Source of the DNA: CAYRUP01 sp964578975
GTDB taxonomy: Bacteria > Pseudomonadota > Gammaproteobacteria > DSM-16500
DNA length: 13,810 bases
Reading direction: 5' to 3'
Assembly: GCA_964578975.1 (NCBI GenBank)
Contig: CAZOFA010000065.1
Coordinates: 1 to 13,810, forward strand
The number at the start of each line of letters is the position of its first letter. Position 1 is the stretch's first letter. The position numbers and the translations under genes were made by a program. A model generated the notes under the pieces. That model was not told the DNA's origin. It did not search any database and saw nothing but the letters and a program-made list of their open reading frames with translations. Shown in pieces: positions 6,582 through 11,962 of this stretch.

Positions 6582-6694
6582 CACTACTGTCAGGTAAATC
6601 TGTAATAATTTTTTACCGTTCGCCCTGAGGAAGCGCTGCGCGCCTCCTCAGGGCGAACGGAGTAAAAAATTTTCAGATTTACCGGACAGTAGTG
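6582..6694. repeat. Composite inverted repeat with family B core; likely terminator for sbcB
   Basis: This is an imperfect 113-bp inverted repeat in nested layers: cactactgtc/gacagtagtg outermost, then aggtaaatctg/cagatttaccg, then an A/T-rich layer (ttttttac/gtaaaaaa). Innermost is the GC-rich hairpin ccgttcgccctgaggaag facing cctcctcagggcgaacgg. The innermost arm is shared exactly over 17 bp with the repeat at 13778-13794, defining repeat family B. It lies just past the stop codon of sbcB (minus strand), and the T tract next to the GC-rich stem makes it a plausible transcription terminator. A TTCGCT-containing flank is present on each side (6575-6580 and 6699-6704). Confidence 0.75.
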
Positions 6695-6713
6695 GTGCTT
6701 CGCTGCGATGACA

Positions 6714-8081
6714 CTAAGCCAGTAAATAATTTTCAAGCTCAGTCAATAAAGTTAAATCATTTGCAGTTAATTTTTTTTCATTTCGTAATGCAGTGATTTC
6801 TTGCAACGCGGTTTTTCGGGTGAGACGTTTATTGCCTTGATAATCGATGGGTGTTTCTTCAGCATTGAGAGATTGTAAATAACTGGAAAATATTTTCGCC
6901 TCGGGTTCCAATAAAGCATCCGGATAATTTCTTCCCAAAATACGTAATGCGAGCATACTCAATTTAGCGGGCGCTTGTTTGATTAATTGTGCTTTATCGC
7001 GCGCCGCATGAAATTGACGACAAAATTTATCTTCTTGCTCAGTCCAAAAACCATTTAAATATAAGCTCGCGTCAATATCGGTGTTGGGAAAAACAGGATA
7101 AGTAAAGTTTGCATAGTAGTCGATAATATTTTTGAAAATCTCAGGATTTGCCCGTAGCCATAATTTATTTTTTTCAGCCAGCAATTTGCGTTCGTCAGTG
7201 AGTTTTTGCAAAAAACGTTCTTTGTACGGCAAAATAAAATTCGGTTCGCCCGGTTTTTTATTAATAACCCAGGTTTTTTCAACAAGATTTTCTTGGGTAA
7301 TGTCCGTCATGTCTTCTGTATCTAAACGCAGCCACAGCAATTGATTGGCGTAATGACGATGTTTTCCTAAATATAACACAGGGCATTGAAACTGAAGTTG
7401 TGATCCTAATTTCCCGCTGACCAGTAAAGCCGTTTCATTTTGCAAATCTTGCATGCGTTGCAGATCGATTTCTTTTTTAAAATATCCTTGCAAATAATCC
7501 CACATCTCACGTTCTTGCAAAAAACGTAACGCAAGTTCACGGGTCACTTCTACATCCACCATCGCATGATGCGCGCGACCTTGAATTAAGTTATTTTCCG
7601 CATTCAGATTTTCCAATTTTAATGACACGCGACCATCGCGCACTGGCCATTGCAACACATGATTCTTAAAAAGAAACAGCATGACGGTCATGGGATAAAT
7701 ATCCATGCGCTGACATTGATTGGCGAATTGATGCGTGTAGGGTTTTAATAAATTGCGATAAAAAGAAAAACGTAAAAATTCATCATCAAATCCCAGCGTG
7801 TTATAGCCTAAACTGATTGTGCCGGGCTCATTCAACCATTGATGAATTTGTTTGATGGCTTCAAATTCTCTGACACCTTGGCTAATTTCATGGATACCCA
7901 TTTTATGCGTCAAGAGTGCCAAAGGAGCGGGGATCACGTCAGGATTTAATTTCACTTTCAATTCGTAACGTTCAAGTTCCTGCAAATTTAAATCGGTACG
8001 AAGTGCGGCAAAATGTAACACTTGATCAAATGATTTATTGAGCCCTGTCGTTTCAATGTCATAAAACAAATACGTTTGCAA
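6714..8081 (-). CDS. sbcB: Exodeoxyribonuclease I (single-strand 3'-5' exonuclease)
   Basis: The protein has 455 residues, compared with about 475 in E. coli, and is colinear with it. It degrades single-stranded DNA 3' to 5' in mismatch repair and recombination. The DEDDh exonuclease residues are visible: D8 and E10 in FYDIETTG, the FDDEFLR Asp pair (D99/D100), and H171 with D176 in HHAMVD. The SH3-like and helical C-terminal domains follow, with YQGNKRLTRKTALQ near residues 410-430. The start codon is TTG at 8081. This choice is forced: the catalytic D8/E10 lie just after it, and the first downstream ATG is codon 61. GAGGA, seven bases upstream, lies inside the end of the preceding gene, whose TAA directly abuts this TTG. 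Translation is therefore probably coupled to that gene. The long inverted repeat after the stop may terminate the transcript. Confidence 0.95.
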   Translation of the reverse strand: MQTYLFYDIETTGLNKSFDQVLHFAALRTDLNLQELERYELKVKLNPDVIPAPLALLTHKMGIHEISQGVREFEAIKQIHQWLNEPGTISLGYNTLGFDDEFLRFSFYRNLLKPYTHQFANQCQRMDIYPMTVMLFLFKNHVLQWPVRDGRVSLKLENLNAENNLIQGRAHHAMVDVEVTRELALRFLQEREMWDYLQGYFKKEIDLQRMQDLQNETALLVSGKLGSQLQFQCPVLYLGKHRHYANQLLWLRLDTEDMTDITQENLVEKTWVINKKPGEPNFILPYKERFLQKLTDERKLLAEKNKLWLRANPEIFKNIIDYYANFTYPVFPNTDIDASLYLNGFWTEQEDKFCRQFHAARDKAQLIKQAPAKLSMLALRILGRNYPDALLEPEAKIFSSYLQSLNAEETPIDYQGNKRLTRKTALQEITALRNEKKLTANDLTLLTELENYLLA

Positions 8082-8393
8082 TTAAAAATCCTCAACCCGA
8101 AGCACATGATAAGCCGGTGTTTCATAAGGATGCGCTTCACGTAATGCGCTAATGACATCGTGAATACATTTTTCATCACACATCATTTCAACGTAATATT
8201 CTTCGACTTTTTCTATCCGATCTTTGATGCCAATAAAGGCTTGAGAGCCTTCCAACGGCATAAATTGACCTTCGCCCAATACTTGCCAAGCGCAATTTGA
8301 ATAACGACCAATTTTGCCAGCGCCTTTCGCAAATAAAGCATTTTTAACTTGATCCACATAAGGCACGGGAACATAAAACATTAATTTATACAT
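8082..8393 (-). CDS. NIF3/YqfO-like small protein (PII/CutA-like domain)
   Basis: This 103-residue protein matches the stand-alone form of the small domain found inserted in YqfO/NIF3 proteins: MYKLMFYVP at the start, ALFAKGAGKIGRYSNCAW (about 19-36), LGEGQFMPLEGSQAFIG (39-55), and a terminal HPYETPAYHVL. The fold of that domain is related to PII/CutA trimeric proteins. In databases it is often labelled as NIF3-related or, misleadingly, as an RTX structural toxin. No reaction is established. The ATG at 8393 has AAGG upstream at a slightly long spacing (8-9 bases). Its stop codon abuts the TTG start of sbcB, so the two form a tight operon with possible translational coupling. Confidence 0.82.
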   Translation of the reverse strand: MYKLMFYVPVPYVDQVKNALFAKGAGKIGRYSNCAWQVLGEGQFMPLEGSQAFIGIKDRIEKVEEYYVEMMCDEKCIHDVISALREAHPYETPAYHVLRVEDF

Positions 8394-8420
8394 GGCGATA
8401 ACCTTATTTTAGAGGAAAAT

Positions 8421-8429
8421 ATCATAACA
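8421..8429 (-). promoter_or_regulatory. Possible extended -10 promoter of the NIF3-like/sbcB operon
   Basis: On the minus strand TGTTATGAT (8429-8421) is an extended -10 element (TGn before TATGAT) about 28-36 bp before the start codon at 8393. No convincing -35 hexamer is seen at standard spacing. Consensus matching only. Confidence 0.35.
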
Positions 8430-8437
8430 TTGTTTGC

Positions 8438-8466
8438 TTGTTGTTTTCACCGATTATCAATATCAT
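8438..8466 (+). promoter_or_regulatory. Likely promoter of the tRNA-Gly / AsmA / exonuclease III unit
   Basis: TTGTTG (8438-8443), a 17-bp spacer and TATCAT (8461-8466) sit at the right distance for initiation near 8473, nine bases before the mature tRNA. It is back-to-back with the minus-strand promoter of the NIF3-like gene. Confidence 0.45.
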
Positions 8467-8481
8467 ATGGGGCTGCAAAAT

Positions 8482-8555
8482 GCGGGTGTAGTTCAATGGT
8501 AGAACTTCAGCTTCCCAAGCTGATAGCGTGGGTTCGATTCCCATCACCCGCTCCA
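8482..8555 (+). tRNA. glyU: tRNA-Gly, anticodon CCC
   Basis: This is a full 74-nt cloverleaf. The acceptor stem is GCGGGTG/CACCCGC with discriminator T, and the CCA is encoded (8553-8555). The D arm stem is GTTC/GAAC and the anticodon stem TCAGC/GCTGA with loop TTCCCAA, placing anticodon CCC at 8514-8516. The T arm GTGGG-TTCGATT-CCCAT has one G-T pair. It reads GGG codons and closely resembles E. coli glyU. The AsmA-family gene starts 22 bp later, so the tRNA is probably processed from a transcript that continues into it. Confidence 0.97.
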
Positions 8556-8577
8556 TGACTGAAAAGAGGTGAGTGAT

Positions 8578-10467
8578 ATGAGTAAAGTAGTTAAAACGCT
8601 AGGCATTGTCGTAGGTATTGTGGTCCTCGTGATTGTGTTGGCCATTATTTCATTGATGACGTTTATCAGCCCTAATCGTTTAAAACCGATGCTCACTCAG
8701 CAAGTCATGAAATACACGGGCAGACAGTTGACCTTGAATGGTGATTTGTCGTGGACATTTTTTCCATCAGTGGGTGTCAAAGTTGGACACATGACATTAA
8801 GTAATCCGAACGATTTCCCCGAGAAAACGTTTGCGGAAATTTCGGATGCCACGATCAGCGTGAAATTAATGCCATTACTTTCCGGTAAAATCGAATCCAG
8901 CGGGATTGTGTTAAATGGGTTGAAAATCCATCTCATTAAAAACGCGCAAGGCCACGTGAACTGGAGTTTTAATATTCCCACGGCGGCAACCACGACAAAT
9001 GACACTTCAGCAAAATCACCCGCAAAAAAACCGCTGAAAGATTTAAATATTTCAGCAGTGGATGTCTCGAATGCGAGTATTACGTATGTGGATGAGGGTG
9101 CAAAAAAATCCTATGACATCAAACAATTTGAATTTCATGCAACCAATATTAATTTATTACAACCATTTCCCATCAAGAGTACATTTGATTTTAGCGCGCA
9201 GAATCCAGCGGCTGAAGGACATGTGAGTTTGACGGGTAATATTGCATTAAATCTCACAACCGATGTGTATAGCATTCGTAATCTTTTGTTTACGGCTGAC
9301 ATTCAACAACAAAATAAAAAAATCAGTCTCAATGTGATGGGCGATGTGGTGGCCGATTTAAATCGACAAACCATCGAATGGACGGGTTTTAAAGGCAAAG
9401 TCGCGAACGTGATGATGCAGGGAAAAATTAATGTCACGAATTTATCGACGCATCCAGTGGCGACCGGCACGATGCAATTGCAGCCGTTTGATTTGAAAGA
9501 AACCTTGAAAAGTATCGGACAAAATGTCGATGCACTACAAACCGCAAAAACAGTCACGGGCAATTTAAATTTTACCGCGAGTGAAAATGCGGTGACTGCG
9601 CAAAGTAATATGAATATTGACACACTGCAAATTGCTAAACTTACTTTAAGCAAGCTCAGCGTGAAAGCGAATTTGCAAAATGGTGTGTTGAATTTTGCAC
9701 CGATCAGTGCGCAACTTTATCAAGGAAGTTTAAACGGTCAAGCAAGCGTGAATTTAAATACACCGGCACCGCAAATGAAATTGCAAGCGCAATTATCGAA
9801 TATTCAAGCAGAACCGATGCTGCAAGATTTGCGTGGCCCGAATCAAAAAATGACAATTGCCGGATTAGGTAATCTTGAATTACAACTGACAACCGCAGGA
9901 CAAGATGCGGCAAGCATTAAAAATAATTTGAATGGCACCAGTCGGTTTAGTTTTAACAATGGAAATATTGTGGGTGTGGATTTAGGTTATTTGGTTGACT
10001 CCGCGTATTCGCTCGCTAAACGACAAGCACCTGTGGGCTCCGGCACCGGTAAAACCAGTTTTGGTACACTCACGGGGACCGCGATTATTCGTAATGGTGT
10101 GATTCAAAATAATGATTTATTTTCCGATGCCCCACGATTTGAAACGCGCGGCGCGGGCACCATTGATTTAGTGCAACAAAAAATTGATTATCGTTTGCAA
10201 ACCACCGTGAAACAACGTACGGGTGAACAAAAAAATGATTTAACGAATTTGTATGGGATTTCCATTCCGGTGTTAATTTCGGGGAATTTAAATAATCCCA
10301 GCGTGCGCTTAGATTCAGGCGAGTTAGTAAAAGCAATTGCCAAACAACAAACTGAACGCGTCACACAACAAGCAAAAGATAAAATTGAAGAACAATTGCC
10401 AGATAAAGCAAAAGAATTATTAAAAGGCAAAGCAGGGGATGTGTTAAATAATTTATTGGGCCACTAA
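8578..10467 (+). CDS. asmA: AsmA family protein (envelope lipid-transfer/assembly)
   Basis: The 629-residue protein (E. coli AsmA has 617) has one N-terminal membrane anchor (about 6-28). A large periplasmic region with repetitive beta-strand periodicity follows, typical of the AsmA/TamB bridge-like lipid-transfer superfamily. Signatures include FISPNRLKPMLTQQVMKYTGRQLTLNG soon after the anchor, SWTFFPSVGVKVG, and in the C-terminal AsmA domain SFNNGNIVGVDLGYLV with LTGTAIIRNGV and IDYRLQTT. AsmA-like proteins influence outer-membrane lipid homeostasis and porin assembly. The start chosen is ATG 8578, eight bases after GAGG (8566-8569); a GTG at 8569 in the same frame would sit inside that Shine-Dalgarno. 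The xthA start lies 2 bp after the stop, so the two genes are co-transcribed. The C-terminal tail (about 585-629) is a Lys/Gln/Glu-rich helix. Confidence 0.88.
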   Translation: MSKVVKTLGIVVGIVVLVIVLAIISLMTFISPNRLKPMLTQQVMKYTGRQLTLNGDLSWTFFPSVGVKVGHMTLSNPNDFPEKTFAEISDATISVKLMPLLSGKIESSGIVLNGLKIHLIKNAQGHVNWSFNIPTAATTTNDTSAKSPAKKPLKDLNISAVDVSNASITYVDEGAKKSYDIKQFEFHATNINLLQPFPIKSTFDFSAQNPAAEGHVSLTGNIALNLTTDVYSIRNLLFTADIQQQNKKISLNVMGDVVADLNRQTIEWTGFKGKVANVMMQGKINVTNLSTHPVATGTMQLQPFDLKETLKSIGQNVDALQTAKTVTGNLNFTASENAVTAQSNMNIDTLQIAKLTLSKLSVKANLQNGVLNFAPISAQLYQGSLNGQASVNLNTPAPQMKLQAQLSNIQAEPMLQDLRGPNQKMTIAGLGNLELQLTTAGQDAASIKNNLNGTSRFSFNNGNIVGVDLGYLVDSAYSLAKRQAPVGSGTGKTSFGTLTGTAIIRNGVIQNNDLFSDAPRFETRGAGTIDLVQQKIDYRLQTTVKQRTGEQKNDLTNLYGISIPVLISGNLNNPSVRLDSGELVKAIAKQQTERVTQQAKDKIEEQLPDKAKELLKGKAGDVLNNLLGH

Positions 10468-10469
10468 AA

Positions 10470-11252
10470 ATGTTACGTGTCATCACGCTGAATTTGAATG
10501 GCATTCGCTCTGCGGCAAAAAAAGGTTTTTTTGCTTGGTTACGTTTGCAAAATGCGGATGTGATTTGCGTGCAAGAAGTGAAAGCGCAAGAAGCGGATCT
10601 CATGGATTCAGTTTTTCAACCGGAAGGCTATCATCATTTTTTTCATTTCGCGGAAAAAAAAGGATATAGCGGAGTTGGAATTTATTGTAAGCAAAAGCCT
10701 GATCAGGTGATCACCGGTTTGGGTTGGCCCGATGCCGATCAAGAAGGGCGTTATGTGGAGGCGAAATTTGGCGATCTGGCGATTGCATCGCTGTATATGC
10801 CATCGGGAACCAGTGGCGAACATCGTCAAATCATTAAATTCGATTTTTTAAAACGGTACAAAGAGCATTTGTTAAAACGACGCGAAGAAAATGCGCAGAT
10901 GATTATTTGTGGGGATTGGAATATTGCGCATCGACAAATCGATTTAAAAAACTGGCGCGGTAATCAAAAGAACTCTGGGTTTTTGCCGGAAGAACGTGCA
11001 TGGATGGACGCGCTGTTTGGTGAAATGGGCTTTGTGGATGCATTTCGTCAAATTAATCAAGAAGCTGAGCAATATACGTGGTGGTCGCATCGTGGACAAG
11101 CATGGGCAAAAAATGTGGGGTGGCGCATCGATTATCAAGTTGTGACGAGTGGGTTGAAAAATAAGGTCAGGGCGGTCTCTATTTACAAAGACCAACGCTT
11201 TTCAGATCACTCACCTCTGATCATAGATTATGATATTATTTCAACGTGTTAA
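10470..11252 (+). CDS. xthA: Exodeoxyribonuclease III (AP endonuclease)
   Basis: The 260-residue enzyme belongs to the exonuclease III branch of the EEP superfamily and acts in base-excision repair as AP endonuclease and 3'-5' exonuclease/phosphatase on duplex DNA. Catalytic motifs appear in order: the N-terminal Asn in TLNLNGIRSA (N8/N10), the metal ligand E36 in CVQEVKAQE, Y109 in SLYMPSG, D149 and N151 in CGDWNIAH, WRIDYQ (218-223), and D247/H248 in FSDHSPLIIDY. The length is normal for the family. It follows the AsmA gene by 2 bp with only a weak Shine-Dalgarno, suggesting translational coupling. Its TAA stop lies inside the PmrA-box-like element of the next transcription unit, so no separate terminator fits between them. 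Confidence 0.95.
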   Translation: MLRVITLNLNGIRSAAKKGFFAWLRLQNADVICVQEVKAQEADLMDSVFQPEGYHHFFHFAEKKGYSGVGIYCKQKPDQVITGLGWPDADQEGRYVEAKFGDLAIASLYMPSGTSGEHRQIIKFDFLKRYKEHLLKRREENAQMIICGDWNIAHRQIDLKNWRGNQKNSGFLPEERAWMDALFGEMGFVDAFRQINQEAEQYTWWSHRGQAWAKNVGWRIDYQVVTSGLKNKVRAVSIYKDQRFSDHSPLIIDYDIISTC

Positions 11253-11267
11253 GATTCTCTTAAGCTT
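11248..11267 (+). promoter_or_regulatory. PmrA-box-like tandem element upstream of the 11302-13705 cassette
   Basis: The half-sites gTTAAgaTT and cTTAAgcTT are separated by 2 bp, with an 11-bp TTAA-to-TTAA period, the same geometry as at 1480-1499. Possible -10 hexamers follow: TATTAA (11272-11277) or TAAGAT (11275-11280), 25-30 bp before the start codon at 11302. The element overlaps the xthA stop codon. PmrA control is inferred from resemblance to the Legionella/Coxiella element. Confidence 0.5.
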
Positions 11268-11301
11268 GATTTATTAAGATTAACAGTATGAGGTGTAATG
11301 G

Positions 11302-11616
11302 ATGGAAACTCCGGGTGAAGATTATATCATCGCAGAAGGTCCAGAGGGATTAAAAAACATACTCGAAGAATTATTGGAGAAATCCAAACAGGACCCTGTG
11401 TTTGCTAGACAAGAGCATTTTGTGCTTTATACGATAGGTAATTTGAAGTCGTTGATGAAAGTCGGTACGGATCAGGCGCCGTTTAAGTTTTGGTGCTACG
11501 ATCTGATGGGCCGACCGATTACACTAGCAATGAAAGAAGTGTTGACGCAGTTTTTGTGGGAACATTGGGGGGAAAAAGAAATCAGCTTACAGGATGTAAC
11601 TGAACAAAATAAATAG
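11302..11616 (+). CDS. Hypothetical acidic protein, first gene of the putative effector cassette
   Basis: I do not recognise this 104-residue protein. It is acidic, with no signal peptide or membrane segment. An amphipathic N-terminal helix rich in Glu/Leu (GLKNILEELLEKS) leads to a compact region with conserved-looking aromatic residues: FKFWCYDLMGRPITLA and FLWEHWGEKE. The start is ATG 11302, with GAGGTG (11290-11295) six bases upstream; the ATG at 11298 is in another frame and too close to that site. It is the first gene behind the PmrA-like element, and the next gene's Shine-Dalgarno begins 2 bp after its stop. Small size, acidity and position ahead of a large putative effector would suit a type IV/III secretion chaperone or adaptor. 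That is speculation from context. Confidence 0.7.
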   Translation: METPGEDYIIAEGPEGLKNILEELLEKSKQDPVFARQEHFVLYTIGNLKSLMKVGTDQAPFKFWCYDLMGRPITLAMKEVLTQFLWEHWGEKEISLQDVTEQNK

Positions 11617-11628
11617 TTGGAGCAGATA

Positions 11629-11937
11629 ATGGCTAGGAATACAGAAGAAGTAATACAACAATTAAAAGAAAAAATGTTTGACGAACAAGTTGTAGATAGT
11701 GCAAAAAAATCTAAAGATGAAATAGAAGAAGCCGCGCGCAAGAATACGATACCGTCTTCTGGGCCGGTAACACTGACAGCAGCAAGGCAAAATCTGAATG
11801 CAGCTTCGGTACCCATAATAAAAGTGAAGGATGAAAGTAGTAGAACCTGGTTGCCGTTATTTAAGGCGAGACCGAATAGAGAAGAAGAAACAAGGACAAA
11901 AGAGAATAAAATCTCGGCGCCAGGAAAAAAGTTTTAA
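11629..11937 (+). CDS. Hypothetical charged small protein, second gene of the cassette
   Basis: This is an unrecognised protein of 102 residues. ATG 11629 is preceded by GGAG (11619-11622) at six bases; the in-frame TTG at 11617 overlaps the Shine-Dalgarno region and abuts the previous stop, so it is rejected. The sequence is low in hydrophobics and rich in Lys/Glu/Asn/Ser, probably helical over residues 1-38 (EEVIQQLKEKMFDEQVVDSAKKSKDE in outline), then disordered. Near the C terminus, NREEETRTKENKIS contains an acidic cluster like the E-block described for Dot/Icm substrates. The reading frame of the following gene is open across the last 107 bp of this gene, so a frameshift splitting one longer protein is possible; however, the next gene has its own ribosome-binding site. 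Confidence 0.6.
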   Translation: MARNTEEVIQQLKEKMFDEQVVDSAKKSKDEIEEAARKNTIPSSGPVTLTAARQNLNAASVPIIKVKDESSRTWLPLFKARPNREEETRTKENKISAPGKKF

Positions 11938-11962
11938 AATATTAGAAACAAAACGAGGGGTT

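Noticed and set aside
8569..8577. GTG at 8569 as the AsmA start
   Set aside because: The GTG is part of the ribosome-binding site GAGGTG that serves ATG 8578; only three residues are at stake.
9303..9653. Minus-strand ORF of 116 codons within the AsmA gene, and similar antisense ORFs within asmA, xthA and the oxidase gene
   Set aside because: They lie opposite strongly conserved coding sequence, are Cys/Phe-rich as expected of antisense frames, and lack ribosome-binding sites.
11302..11616. Homology of the 104-residue protein to the Dot/Icm chaperones IcmS or IcmW
   Set aside because: The size is similar, but I could not align remembered IcmS/IcmW motifs; only the contextual suggestion of a chaperone is kept.
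11496..11816. Minus-strand ORF of 106 codons across the first two cassette genes
   Set aside because: Antisense shadow, rich in Cys/Ser/Phe with no initiation signals; the plus-strand genes each have a Shine-Dalgarno.
11831..11962. The earlier in-frame ATG at 11831 as the start of the putative effector
   Set aside because: No Shine-Dalgarno, it overlaps the previous gene by 107 bp and encodes a Lys/Arg-rich stretch unlike the rest; ATG 11963 has GAGGGG.
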